Made by a program: the position numbers and the translations under genes. The notes beneath the pieces are model-generated. The model searched no databases. It had not been told where the DNA came from and worked only from the letters and a program-made list of their open reading frames with translations. Positions 27,450 to 36,449 of a stretch of DNA of 64,000 bases are shown in pieces; within the stretch, counting starts at the first letter, position 1, and every line of letters starts with the position of its first letter. This DNA is from Actinomycetes bacterium (GTDB lineage Bacteria > Actinomycetota > Acidimicrobiia > Acidimicrobiales > Acidimicrobiaceae): NCBI GenBank assembly GCA_021805205.1, contig JAJZFV010000032.1, positions 1 to 64,000 on the forward strand, read 5' to 3'.

Positions 27450-29390
27450 GTGGTATCTATTTGGGGGAAGATGTTCGACTTGACAACGGTGGGCAAGTAC
27501 TTGGTCCAAGAGGGTAGTTCGCTCCAGAGCCAATATCTCGATCTTCTCACCCTACGTTTCGAGCGATGGTGGGAAGATCTCTCTGAGGGGCTTGAGGTGT
27601 ACGGGAGTCGTTTCACCGAAGACCATATGAGCCGTCTGGTTCGGATGATAGTAAAACACGCCTGCGAAAGGCCAGAAGACCTCCGGCGTCTAGATGAAGT
27701 GAGGGTACTTCGACCGAACTGGTTTCAGAGTCAAAAGATGGTCGGCTACGCAACCTATGTCGATCGCTTCGCGGGAACCCTCAAAGGACTACAGCAACGA
27801 ATCGACTATCTGGAGGAACTTGGAGTCACCTACCTTCATCTGATGCCGCTTTTGCAACCTAGATCCGGGGATAGTGACGGTGGTTATGCGGTACAGGACT
27901 ATAGCAAGGTAAGAGCTGATCTCGGCACCATGGAAGATCTTGAGGATTTGGCCACCTCCCTCAGAAGGCGGGGAATCTCTCTAGTCATGGACCTTGTCCT
28001 AAATCACGTTGCTATGGAGCATCAATGGGCCCAAAAGGCGCGGGAAGGTGATGAATTTTACCGTGACTTTTTTCTTGTTTTTCCTGATCGAGAGATCCCG
28101 GATCAGTATGAGCGGACTTTGCCAGAGGTATTTCCTGACTTTGCGCCTGGGAACTTTACCTTCGATGAAGCGTTGGATGGATGGGTGTGGACAACCTTCA
28201 ACAGCTTCCAATGGGATCTCAATTGGGCGAATCCCGAGGTATTTCTGGCCTTCGTTGATATAGTTTTGTCCCTTGCAAATAGGGGTGTTGAGGTGCTGCG
28301 CTTGGACGCGATCGCCTTTCTTTGGAAGAGGATCGGCACTGACTGTCAGAATCAACCCGAAGTTCATGAGATAACAAAGGCTTTGCGAGCCGTCGCTCGG
28401 ATTGTTGCACCTGGACTCATCTTCAAAGCCGAGGCAATCGTCGGCCCCTCTGATTTGATCGCCTATTTGGGGGTTGGTCATAATCGTGGCAAGGTGTGCG
28501 ACCTGGCCTATCACAATTCTCTAATGGTGCAGATTTGGTCGATGTTTGCAGCGCGCGACGTAAGACTTGGAGCCTTCGCTTTAGGAAAGATTCCCTCTAA
28601 AGCACCGACTTCAGCATGGATAACTTATCTTCGGTGCCACGATGACATCGGTTGGGCGATCGACGACCTTGATGCTGCGAGCGTAGGGTTGGATGGTTAT
28701 GCACATCGGAAGTTTTTGAGTGACTTCTATAGCGGTGAGTTTATTGGTAGTTACGCCGAGGGGTTGGTGTTTCAAGCCAATCCGCTGACTGGCGATAGAA
28801 GGATAAGTGGCAGTGCAGCGAGCCTTGCGGGAATTAGTCGAGCCGGCGACGATCGACAATTACTAGACCTAGCCATTTGCAGGATCGCAGCCTCTTACTC
28901 TTTGGTGATGGCCTTTGGGGGTATTCCGGTGATTTGGATGGGTGATGAAGTCGGCCTCTTAAATGACGATCACTGGAGTGAAGAGGAGGGGCACCAAGGC
29001 GATAATCGCTGGGTTCATCGCCCCAAGATGGATTGGAATTTGGTCGATGACAAAGGTGTTCACGAGGTAAACCAAAGGATTCTAAATAAATTAATGCATC
29101 TAATTGGAGTGCGGAAAGGTTTAATGGCGCTCGACGCGGCAGTTGAGACCGAGGTCCTCGATATTATCGATCCATCGATACTTCCGTTGATACGGAGGCA
29201 CCACGAGGGTTCTTTGATGATCCTGACCAATGTCAGTGAAGGCGTTCGCTACTACCCGATCTCTGAAATCTTCAACAATGGTATTTCTAGGCCCTACGAC
29301 GCTTTATCTTCTCAGTATCTCAAAGCCGATCAAAATGGCTATGTAAAGTTTGAACCATATGATCACTATTGGATATTGCAAGGGGAGTGA
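27450..29390 (+). CDS. Amylosucrase-type glycoside hydrolase family 13 enzyme
   Basis: A 646-residue alpha-amylase-fold enzyme of the amylosucrase/sucrose-cleaving branch. The helical N-terminal domain (1-95) is followed by the barrel: VGYATYVDRFAGTLKGL, DLVLNHVAMEH (region I), GVEVLRLDAIAFLWK with nucleophile D286 (region II), FKAEAIVG with acid/base E328 (region III) and RCHDDIGW with D399 (region IV). Family members hydrolyse sucrose, build alpha-glucan from it, or phosphorolyse it; which one cannot be told. Start is GTG 27450; ATG 27471 (MFDLTTVGK) with GGGGG close before it is an alternative. A LacI-type operator lies upstream. The gene is alone on its strand. Confidence 0.88.
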   Translation: MVSIWGKMFDLTTVGKYLVQEGSSLQSQYLDLLTLRFERWWEDLSEGLEVYGSRFTEDHMSRLVRMIVKHACERPEDLRRLDEVRVLRPNWFQSQKMVGYATYVDRFAGTLKGLQQRIDYLEELGVTYLHLMPLLQPRSGDSDGGYAVQDYSKVRADLGTMEDLEDLATSLRRRGISLVMDLVLNHVAMEHQWAQKAREGDEFYRDFFLVFPDREIPDQYERTLPEVFPDFAPGNFTFDEALDGWVWTTFNSFQWDLNWANPEVFLAFVDIVLSLANRGVEVLRLDAIAFLWKRIGTDCQNQPEVHEITKALRAVARIVAPGLIFKAEAIVGPSDLIAYLGVGHNRGKVCDLAYHNSLMVQIWSMFAARDVRLGAFALGKIPSKAPTSAWITYLRCHDDIGWAIDDLDAASVGLDGYAHRKFLSDFYSGEFIGSYAEGLVFQANPLTGDRRISGSAASLAGISRAGDDRQLLDLAICRIAASYSLVMAFGGIPVIWMGDEVGLLNDDHWSEEEGHQGDNRWVHRPKMDWNLVDDKGVHEVNQRILNKLMHLIGVRKGLMALDAAVETEVLDIIDPSILPLIRRHHEGSLMILTNVSEGVRYYPISEIFNNGISRPYDALSSQYLKADQNGYVKFEPYDHYWILQGE

Positions 29391-29533
29391 CTTCCGGGAT
29401 CGCCCCCAACTACGGAAGACAGATGGGGACGCTAGATGCTCTTTTGAAGCTAAGCCAAGAGAAATTGTCCACCCTACTTCATAGATGGCCCTCGAGCTAA
29501 TAGCTTTGGCCAAAATAAAGTTCGAGGGGTGAT

Positions 29534-30034
29534 TTATCCTTGGAGACGATTATCAATGGCATCGATAATCGCATCGATGGGGATAGTTCCGTCGATGGTC
29601 ATATCGACTTCAGCGCTGTCGTCCAAGATCTCAAATTGGGAAGCTGCAAGTGCTGGTGGCATAAAGTGGTTTTGGCGGGTTGAAAGGCGTTGAATGGATT
29701 CATCGAGAGGGATCGAGAGCAAAACTGTGAGGGGCCGGGGATCAACACCATCCACTGCGACCTTTCGGTACTGAGACTTCAATAGAGATGCAGCTATAAC
29801 CAAAGCGCTCGATCTACGGCTTGCATCTAAAAGCTGAATGTTTATTCGACGAAGCCACTCAGCTCTGTCGTCATCGGTTAGCGCTATTCCCTCAGACATT
29901 TTCTTAATCGATGTGGGGGTGTGGAGATCGTCCCCGTCGATAAAGTCGTAGCCGAGTCGTTTGGCGATGGCGGTACCAACCGTTGACTTCCCCGAACCAC
30001 TTACCCCCATAACAATGATTGATCGTAACGTCAC
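29534..30034 (-). CDS. gntK: Gluconokinase
   Basis: A 166-residue P-loop kinase predicted to phosphorylate D-gluconate to 6-phosphogluconate. The Walker A motif GVSGSGKST is near the N-terminus, followed by FIDGDDLHTPTSIKKMSEGIALTDDDRAEWL, the hallmark of bacterial GntK, and MPPALAASQFEILDD near the end. The GTG at 30034 overlaps the stop codon of the LarA-like gene as GTGA, so the two are translationally coupled; a TTG at 30052 is less likely. Feeding gluconate into the pentose phosphate or Entner-Doudoroff route is the usual role. Confidence 0.92.
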   Translation of the reverse strand: MTLRSIIVMGVSGSGKSTVGTAIAKRLGYDFIDGDDLHTPTSIKKMSEGIALTDDDRAEWLRRINIQLLDASRRSSALVIAASLLKSQYRKVAVDGVDPRPLTVLLSIPLDESIQRLSTRQNHFMPPALAASQFEILDDSAEVDMTIDGTIPIDAIIDAIDNRLQG

Positions 30035-31326
30035 TTCGATTCTGCCTTCCAAAGCGCAACTCCAGGATGGTAGATGTGTAGTCGCCCGATATCGTCAACT
30101 TCGAAGAGAAGGTCGCTGTCGTATTCACTAAGTGACTCTTGTGATGATACTTGCTGATCCAACTCTGGGTCGTATAAAAATCCTGATGCTTCGACCTCTC
30201 TTCGACCTAACTTTGGTGCAGCATATTCCACAGTGAAGCGGTCGAAGGTTGAGCTATGGAGAATGTGAGCGGCTGCAGCTAGATTGCCATCCAAAGTTCC
30301 ATCGCGCTTCATCTCCTCGATCGATTCAAGGCCACGGTAGCCATAGCGACGAAGAATGGTGTCGATAGTGGGATCTTCTCCAAATCTGTCTATTCCCGGA
30401 GCCATTATGCGAAGCTTTCCGTTATCGGCGATGAGTAGTCGACTGCGATAGATTGCCTTGTTGCCGATCCAAGTCGAACGGTAGATCTTTGGCTCTAGGT
30501 ATGCAATTACCTCGTCGAATTTGGTCTTCAGATTGAAGATGTTGGTTTCGACTGCCACAGCTGCAGCTTCTGCAAAAGTTGTGTCGAAGGGTTGTTCCTT
30601 GGTCACTAGCGAAGCCCCGATGTGAACTATTCGTTTTTCTGCGGGGTGGTTAGGGTTCAGCACGGTGTTTAGAAATAGTATCGCAGGGCTCGACTGAAGC
30701 AGCATCTCGACACCTCGATTGAGGAGGCGACGAAGAGGAGTATCAGGATTTCCTAGAGTCTTTTCAATTCCCCATAGAGCAGAGATGTAGTGGCTGACCT
30801 CAATCGTTGGTCGACCTCCTAGCCCAACGAGGATATTTTTAGACCCGCCTGAGATTCCGATGACCTCATGAGGTAGGAGCTGTCCAACTGAAATTATTAG
30901 ATCAAATGAGCCGTCGACGAGGTGGGAGTTGACAAAGAATGGAAGCTCGTAAAGGTCTTTGATCTGCGTCGCCTCTTCAACCTCGCCTTTGGGTATGGTT
31001 CCGATGTGTCGGATCCCATTTTGAAAGTCATGGTCGATAAATTGGTTCGACGCGAAGCTCGAGAACATCTCACGCTTCTCTTCGTCACTCATTGCGACGT
31101 GAGTGCCAAGAGCCGGCAGAATGGCTGCGATACGATCACCGAAGTGGCTCATGAGAAGGTTTGCAATCATTCCGCTCTGCGATGCAAGGCGAGAGTAGTC
31201 TGGCGCGACGATAGCGATTCGCTTTGCTGAAGTGCTCGTTGCCAATTCGGATAAAAAGCCACTTAGATCATCCGATTCAATTCCAGCCAACTTCGAGATC
31301 TTTGATATTGAAAAGCCATCCTTCAA
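30031..31326 (-). CDS. LarA-family nickel-pincer racemase/epimerase
   Basis: A 431-residue protein of the lactate racemase (LarA) superfamily. Key residues line up by spacing: H76 in GTHVAMS (LarA H108), H153 in LLPHEVIGISGG (H174), K163 in GGSKNILVG (K184) and H179 in IEVSHY (H200); the 10- and 16-residue gaps between the last three are the same as in LarA. H and K here bind the nickel-pincer nucleotide and act as acid/base. The family inverts alpha-hydroxy acids; some members epimerise hexonates. Coupling to gluconokinase suggests a sugar acid, perhaps gluconate C2 epimerisation. The LarB/LarC/LarE cofactor genes are not in the window. The start is TTG 31326, the only in-frame start after an upstream stop. 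Confidence 0.85.
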   Translation of the reverse strand: MKDGFSISKISKLAGIESDDLSGFLSELATSTSAKRIAIVAPDYSRLASQSGMIANLLMSHFGDRIAAILPALGTHVAMSDEEKREMFSSFASNQFIDHDFQNGIRHIGTIPKGEVEEATQIKDLYELPFFVNSHLVDGSFDLIISVGQLLPHEVIGISGGSKNILVGLGGRPTIEVSHYISALWGIEKTLGNPDTPLRRLLNRGVEMLLQSSPAILFLNTVLNPNHPAEKRIVHIGASLVTKEQPFDTTFAEAAAVAVETNIFNLKTKFDEVIAYLEPKIYRSTWIGNKAIYRSRLLIADNGKLRIMAPGIDRFGEDPTIDTILRRYGYRGLESIEEMKRDGTLDGNLAAAAHILHSSTFDRFTVEYAAPKLGRREVEASGFLYDPELDQQVSSQESLSEYDSDLLFEVDDIGRLHIYHPGVALWKAESK

Positions 31327-31821
31327 TTTTGACCTAACGCTCCTTGTCTAGCCTTCCAACAAGGCTATCACTGAAGGATCTTCCATGGTTAGGGCAATAT
31401 TCGTCAGATCAGTTTGATACTTCGATGGATCTAACCATCAAATCTTTATTCGTTAACTCTCAAAAAAGGGAGATGCGCAGCGAGCATATATTTTCTGAAT
31501 CAGTTCTTGGAGGAGTAGTTTGCTGATTAGAGCCATGCAGTTGAAACCCACCGAGTTGCTCGCTATTCGAATTGCTGGATCGTTCTATTGGTTACTGCGA
31601 TAAGTCGAAGCTGTACTACGGCCGATGGAGCCTGCGAAACCAAGGTATCTAGATTTCAAAGTCGTTGAGGTTATTATTTGTGAGATAGCTTGGTCGGCCT
31701 TCGTTATAGTATTCCATTGCGATCAATGGGTAACCGGGTGACAATCTCTAACTAACTTTTGTTGTGATAGCGTAAGCGCTTTGCGCAAGAATGAGTGATC
31801 ATTCTTGCATGATGGCTACCG
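31327..31821. other. Intergenic region upstream of the LarA-like gene
   Basis: About 495 bases between two minus-strand genes. It holds the promoter of the larA-like/gntK operon, which I could not place. Near the right end are CGTAAGCGCTTTGC (31771-31784), a poor match to the LacI-type sites, and the hairpin listed separately. Confidence 0.45.
31785..31808. other. Ten-base-pair hairpin with GNRA loop after the methyltransferase gene
   Basis: GCAAGAATGA (31785-31794) pairs perfectly with TCATTCTTGC (31799-31808) around the loop GTGA. It lies 13 bases beyond the methyltransferase stop on the minus strand and likely marks its transcript end, but there is no T tract, so it may stabilise the 3' end rather than terminate. 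Confidence 0.6.
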
Positions 31822-32604
31822 TCAATCGGTTACTTCAACCCCGTCGATAACCTTGCGGAAGCCCAGCATTCTCAAGGGGATCTTCATTGAACCTTTATCT
31901 AGGATCTGCGCCAGGATTTTATCTTTGAGCCCCTGATCTCCCTCGAGCCCTGGAAGCTCTTTTAGGTAAAGCGAATCTACGAATAATTGCGCATCGTCAC
32001 GTGATTTGGCGATGAAGTAAAAGGTGCGCCGGTCGTCCATCGATTCAGCGAGCCCCACTTTGGCCGTCTCGTTACGAATTGTTCGCACACCCCGGCCGTT
32101 TGGGAATGTTAGCGTTCTTTCCCCGCCGTACTTTGCGATCTGGCGGTAGATCCGTAGATCGCTGACTCCGAGAAAAGGTCCACCTCCGGGAAGGATAACA
32201 TTGAGATATCCGTCGCGTGCCATTACACGTGAGACTTCCGAGATGACTTGGTGCATCGGCTGTATCAGCATCAGTGCCATCGAGATGGTGACACTGGTAA
32301 AAGCGCTACTTCGAAGAGGTAGGGTTAGGGCATCGCCATTTATCAACCCATCTGCCCCGCGTTCTTGTGCGCGAAACAGTTCTCCGCTTGACCGATCGAT
32401 CCGTACTACATTCATCTGGTCGTGATCGTTGAAAAGTGGCGCCGAGCCGCAGCAAAGGTCGAGGTGATCACCGCGACTTGGGGTTGCTTTCTCGACCCAT
32501 TGATAGGGGTTCAACCCTTCCTTATCGTGGGAACGAATGAATATCTCTTCGGTGATGCCAGAGCGTCGGTTGTGAAAGGTATCTAGGAAGCTCTGCCAAT
32601 TCAC
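31822..32604 (-). CDS. Class I SAM-dependent methyltransferase
   Basis: A 260-residue Rossmann-fold methyltransferase. SAM-binding motif I is LDLCCGSAPLF, the acidic motif II follows as VVRIDRSSGEL, INGDALTLPLRSSAFTSVT is motif III and SEVSRVMARDGYLNVILPGG the post motif. Similar to Methyltransf_11 enzymes acting on small molecules or lipids. GTG 32604 sits behind AGGAGGA. It is 129 bases downstream of the APC permease gene on the same strand and could be the last member of the operon that begins with the oxidoreductase at 37829. Substrate unknown. Confidence 0.85.
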   Translation of the reverse strand: MNWQSFLDTFHNRRSGITEEIFIRSHDKEGLNPYQWVEKATPSRGDHLDLCCGSAPLFNDHDQMNVVRIDRSSGELFRAQERGADGLINGDALTLPLRSSAFTSVTISMALMLIQPMHQVISEVSRVMARDGYLNVILPGGGPFLGVSDLRIYRQIAKYGGERTLTFPNGRGVRTIRNETAKVGLAESMDDRRTFYFIAKSRDDAQLFVDSLYLKELPGLEGDQGLKDKILAQILDKGSMKIPLRMLGFRKVIDGVEVTD

Positions 32605-32733
32605 TGGGGTCTCCTCCTTATCGTATGGCTCAAGTTTAAAGGCAAGCGGTTCCTAATTTTTCAGGGGGACCGGCGTTTGGGTGAACCAACTTTGAAGATT
32701 TTTCTACTCTTAGCTCAACCGCTTAGCTTCAAC

Positions 32734-34197
32734 TCACGCGGCCTGTCTCTCTCTTGTTATCCTTAGGATCTGCGAGTTTGCGAGCGATTCTTTAATTACC
32801 GGGATTGAATAGACCGCTACCCCTAGGGCGACAAAGGCTGCTGCTATATAGACGATGTAGCTGAACGGGGCAGTGGGAAATGGCACAAAGGTCTTATAGA
32901 TGATGTAAAGAGTTATGACGACCCCGACACCCAAAATCACAATTGGACTTTTTTGATCTCGATTTTTAGCGACGTAGACCAATGCTCCAATAAGGGTCAT
33001 CAGATAGGCGATAAGGATTAGGTATGCACCAAATTGGATTATCAACGCCGCGGCACGATTTGCAGTTGGTTCAAGTGCAAAGGCGGTGATTATCGCCAAA
33101 CTAATTACCGAGACCAAGATCAGGGCTCCCTTGGGTGCCTTGGCTTTAGTCGTGGTCGATAGGAAACTAAGCGCTCTGCTCTTGGCTTTTCCTTCACGGG
33201 CGATTCCAAAGATAATTCGAACCGCGGCGTTGATGCACGCGAGCTGGGCCCCAAAGGCCGAAATTGTTCCTGCTAGGTTTACGATCTTGCCGACGGAGGT
33301 GTTCACATAGATATTTGCGATGTGAACCAAGGGCGCCGGATCGTTGGCGAGAGCTTTGGTGGAAGCTAACGCTACGTAACTTACCCAAGTGAAGAAGATA
33401 TAGATAAGACCCGATGCGACAAGGGACCCAACGATCGCTCGAGGGATTGCTTTAGATGAGTCTTTGGCCTCTTCTCCAAGGGTCGCCGCACCTTCAAAGC
33501 CAGAGAATTGGCCAAAGGCGGCAACGATTCCAAGGGCTAGCAGGGAAAAAGATGCTCCGGAGGGTGAGAATGAGTGGAAAGATATGCCGTGGTGGTGGTA
33601 GCCACCTTTGGCAAGTGCAATGATTCCAACGACGGTGATTATGGCAACCGAAATTCCTTCACTAATGAAGATCACGATATTGGAAATTCCAATTGAAAGA
33701 AATGAGAAGGCGATCGCCAGAATAGCACCGACGATTGCGTAGATAAACCAGTATCCACCTACTCCGATCGATGCAAAGAAGGTCTGGGCGATCGATGCGG
33801 TAGAAGCAAAGACACCGGCAGCGAAGGTGATATAAACCCCAAGGAGTACCCACGCTGAGGTAAATCCATACCTCGGTCCAATAGCCGCGGCATTATATGC
33901 ATAAACCGACGATGATGTATTGAACGACTTTGAAAAGATCACAAAGGCGTATGCGACAAAGCTCATGGTAATTAGCGCCAATACTTGGGATAATGATCCA
34001 GGGTCACCCACAATGCTGGCGATAATGGCCGGACCAATTATGACACCTGCGGTGGGTCCTTGGATCCCAACAGAAATTGCGAGTGTGCGTAGGTACTTCA
34101 AGGTTCCGACGGCTAGGGAGTCTTTCCCCGATTGTGCTTGTAATTCGCCTAAAACTCTCGATTCGAGGTCTTCGGTGCTCAACTTCGACTTGGCCAC
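32734..34197 (-). CDS. APC-family amino acid/amine permease
   Basis: A 487-residue membrane protein with about twelve hydrophobic segments. The first helix region GIQGPTAGVIIGPAII, SFNTSSSVYAYNAAAIGPRYGF and FSGFEGAATLGEEAKDSSKAIPRAI are the standard APC blocks (the last is the helix 6 to loop signature). Members move amino acids or amines with protons or by exchange. GTG 34197 follows AAAGGA. The gene is 65 bases after the CDP-alcohol transferase and may be read with it. Substrate unknown. Confidence 0.88.
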   Translation of the reverse strand: MAKSKLSTEDLESRVLGELQAQSGKDSLAVGTLKYLRTLAISVGIQGPTAGVIIGPAIIASIVGDPGSLSQVLALITMSFVAYAFVIFSKSFNTSSSVYAYNAAAIGPRYGFTSAWVLLGVYITFAAGVFASTASIAQTFFASIGVGGYWFIYAIVGAILAIAFSFLSIGISNIVIFISEGISVAIITVVGIIALAKGGYHHHGISFHSFSPSGASFSLLALGIVAAFGQFSGFEGAATLGEEAKDSSKAIPRAIVGSLVASGLIYIFFTWVSYVALASTKALANDPAPLVHIANIYVNTSVGKIVNLAGTISAFGAQLACINAAVRIIFGIAREGKAKSRALSFLSTTTKAKAPKGALILVSVISLAIITAFALEPTANRAAALIIQFGAYLILIAYLMTLIGALVYVAKNRDQKSPIVILGVGVVITLYIIYKTFVPFPTAPFSYIVYIAAAFVALGVAVYSIPVIKESLANSQILRITRERQAA

Positions 34198-34262
34198 TTG
34201 ATTCCTTTCGTGGTTGTCAACTGGAAAGAGGGATAAGGATACGTCTGCTAGCTCATTGCTAT

Positions 34263-34964
34263 CTAGTTCATCTCGCTAGTCGTCTCTCTGCTTACTGCTG
34301 AGTCACGTTCGTTGCCACCGCAGCCTTCTCCAAAAGATTTTGGAGAAGCTTTAGCACTGAGTCGCTGAACGCCGATTGTTATTCGTTGAAGGGCTGTGAT
34401 TGCAACCATTGCAATAAATACGTCGGTGGTGATCGCAGCGTATTGAGGCAAAGCCATAACTACGACATAGAAGATGATTGTCTCGCCACCCTCAGCCAAT
34501 CCTCCAATGAATCGGATCGCCTTGGAGTTCCTCTCCGATGTGACTTGAATCAGTCGGGCTCGACGCTCGGTTATAGACGAGAGGGCTAGAAGGGCAGTGC
34601 CAGAGACGTAGTAGGTTCCAAGAAGGATGATTGTTTCGAGTCGTAGGTTGGCATAACCGATTGCGATTCCAATCAGGAGGCCGCCGTAGATAGCAAAGTC
34701 AAAGACTATGTCGAGAAAGCCGCCGAGATCCGTCGGTGTGCTCTTTCGAGCGAGAACTCCATCGATACCGTCAATGATTCGATTGGCGAGCCAGAGGCCG
34801 AGCGCCAAGATATTGTGGCGCATTGAAATTGAGACGATCGATGCAATCCCAAAGCCAAAGCCAACTGCTGTTATCGCATTTGCTGGCACCCCAATGCGAA
34901 ATAGAGGAGTCACTGCCCGCTCTAAGAGTGGGTTCAAAATTTTTCGGGCTCGATTGTCAATCAT
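34263..34964 (-). CDS. CDP-alcohol phosphatidyltransferase family protein
   Basis: A 233-residue membrane enzyme that swaps the CMP of a CDP-linked alcohol (CDP-diacylglycerol or a CDP-headgroup) for another alcohol. The catalytic motif is clear: IIDGIDGVLARKSTPTDLGGFLDIVFD, which supplies the DG, AR, G and paired Asp residues. About six hydrophobic segments surround it. The ATG at 34964 overlaps the stop region of the radical SAM gene by 8 bases with AGGTG before it, so the two are translationally coupled; the frame extends to 35006 but that start is less likely. Which phospholipid it makes cannot be told; coupling to a radical SAM enzyme is unusual for housekeeping lipid synthesis. Confidence 0.85.
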   Translation of the reverse strand: MIDNRARKILNPLLERAVTPLFRIGVPANAITAVGFGFGIASIVSISMRHNILALGLWLANRIIDGIDGVLARKSTPTDLGGFLDIVFDFAIYGGLLIGIAIGYANLRLETIILLGTYYVSGTALLALSSITERRARLIQVTSERNSKAIRFIGGLAEGGETIIFYVVVMALPQYAAITTDVFIAMVAITALQRITIGVQRLSAKASPKSFGEGCGGNERDSAVSRETTSEMN

Positions 34965-36423
34965 GAGTAGCACCTGACTTAGCCGCATTGGCATCTCTTC
35001 GCTCAAGGCGTCGTGGAAGAGGTAGTAGCTGGGAGAGGGCTATATTTTCATCTGGGTCTAAGACGCTATGCTGTACGCATGCCGGTACTACGCGGCCATC
35101 CTCAGGGTGGGCCATAGCGTAAAAACAGCCTCGGAGGCGCTCTTGGGTCTCTTTTATCGTTGGTTCTTCGGAGTCGATGCCCCGCTCCATTAGATCCCAG
35201 GCAACCTTTACATCTTCAGCGTTCATGAACCTATGCATGACGAAGGTCATGGGAATGAAATTTTTTGTCGCTACGGCACGAATTACAGTCCAAGTTCCCC
35301 CCGACCTATGGATCTGACGACCTAGCCATGCGACGGCCTCTTTGACGGTTACGGGATGGGTTATTGCAACTCGAAGTAGTCGCGGCAGAAGATCCCAGAT
35401 CTTGGAGTTGTAGTTGACCCCTCCGAGGTACTTGTAGAAGAGATCCCTGGCAAAGATATCTCTTGGGTCTTTTGAAGAGAGCACCGGCAGCCACTTGTCG
35501 TAGATGTAGAAGCCAAATGCAGTTCTGTTGCACCTTTCATCGCCAGTCTGGAGGATCTTGTAGTCGAGGTTAGCTCCTGCACCCTTCTCCATCAATGCCC
35601 AGATGTTGTCGGGATCGAGGCTGGAGTAATCTTCCTTCCATCTTTTGTCGTTTCCAACGAATGCGGCTGGCTGAAATGAGAACATGTTGTAGCCAGCCTT
35701 GATATTGTTCGCTAGCAGCTCCGGAATTCGATCTACATTCTTGGGAGTGACGGTCATGTTGTGGGCCAAGTAGTAGCGAATACCGTGTTCTTTTCGAAGT
35801 CGCTTGAACTTGTCGGCAAACTCGGCTCGGTAGGGATCCAGTGACCTTTCATCCTTTGGAACAACGATTCCCTTGCGCCCTCTCATGGTGGTGTCAAAGT
35901 GGCCAGCAAATGAAATCCGCTTCAGGCGTACCTTGCCTGAAGCATCGAGTACCAACTTCTCTAAGTAGTCGTAGTCGAAGTCGCCGTGGGTAAAGCTCAT
36001 TGGCTCGCGGCCGTAGGATCGCATTATCTGTAGGGCTTTAGCGTGGTCATCTGGCTCTAAAAGGGAGACTTCGCCTCCGATGAGTTGGATATGGGCCTTG
36101 GGTCCACGATTTTTACGAAGAAACGAGAGCTGCCTTTCAATCTCGGTCGTTGTGTGTTGCCCGTCTACCCGAACGAAGTTTGCGTCCTTGGAGTGGTAGC
36201 ACGGGGTGCAGGCAAAGTTGCATCTTGGAAAGACGCCGTGGGTACCTTCGCACCCTACGGCGTGGCGCCCCAGTACCTGGGAGTCTGTTTTGAGGTGCTC
36301 GGGAAGGCTCTCCCATCTCTGGTCCATGTATTGGCGGACTTCGGGGTCTACCGGTTGAGTTAGCTGGTCGAGCTTACCCACTAGTTTCTTTGCTAATCCA
36401 TTAGCTCTGGCTGATATCTTCAT
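34957..36423 (-). CDS. Radical SAM protein of unknown function, coupled to lipid enzyme
   Basis: A 488-residue radical SAM enzyme. The 4Fe-4S cluster motif is C68-x3-C72-x2-C75 in RCNFACTPCYHSKD, preceded by a Cys at 58; AHIQLIGGEVSLLEPDD is the GGE-type SAM-binding strand. The remaining ~250 residues, including RCNRTAFGFYIYDKWLPVL and a late RGCFYAMAHPEDGRVVPACVQH with more cysteines, match no family whose reaction I know; the late cysteines could bind an auxiliary cluster. ATG 36423 is chosen since it follows the oxidoreductase stop by 26 bases with GGGGAG before it; the frame is open back to 36477. It lies between a disulfide oxidoreductase and a CDP-alcohol transferase, so modification of a membrane lipid is a reasonable guess. 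Confidence 0.82.
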   Translation of the reverse strand: MKISARANGLAKKLVGKLDQLTQPVDPEVRQYMDQRWESLPEHLKTDSQVLGRHAVGCEGTHGVFPRCNFACTPCYHSKDANFVRVDGQHTTTEIERQLSFLRKNRGPKAHIQLIGGEVSLLEPDDHAKALQIMRSYGREPMSFTHGDFDYDYLEKLVLDASGKVRLKRISFAGHFDTTMRGRKGIVVPKDERSLDPYRAEFADKFKRLRKEHGIRYYLAHNMTVTPKNVDRIPELLANNIKAGYNMFSFQPAAFVGNDKRWKEDYSSLDPDNIWALMEKGAGANLDYKILQTGDERCNRTAFGFYIYDKWLPVLSSKDPRDIFARDLFYKYLGGVNYNSKIWDLLPRLLRVAITHPVTVKEAVAWLGRQIHRSGGTWTVIRAVATKNFIPMTFVMHRFMNAEDVKVAWDLMERGIDSEEPTIKETQERLRGCFYAMAHPEDGRVVPACVQHSVLDPDENIALSQLLPLPRRLERRDANAAKSGATHD

Positions 36424-36449
36424 CTTCTCCCCTTGCACTATCTTTCTGA

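Noticed and set aside
31771-31784. A fourth LacI-type operator, CGTAAGCGCTTTGC
   Set aside because: It keeps the AAGCGCTT core but the flanking positions do not match the other sites and it lies about 450 bases from the nearest start, next to a gene end.
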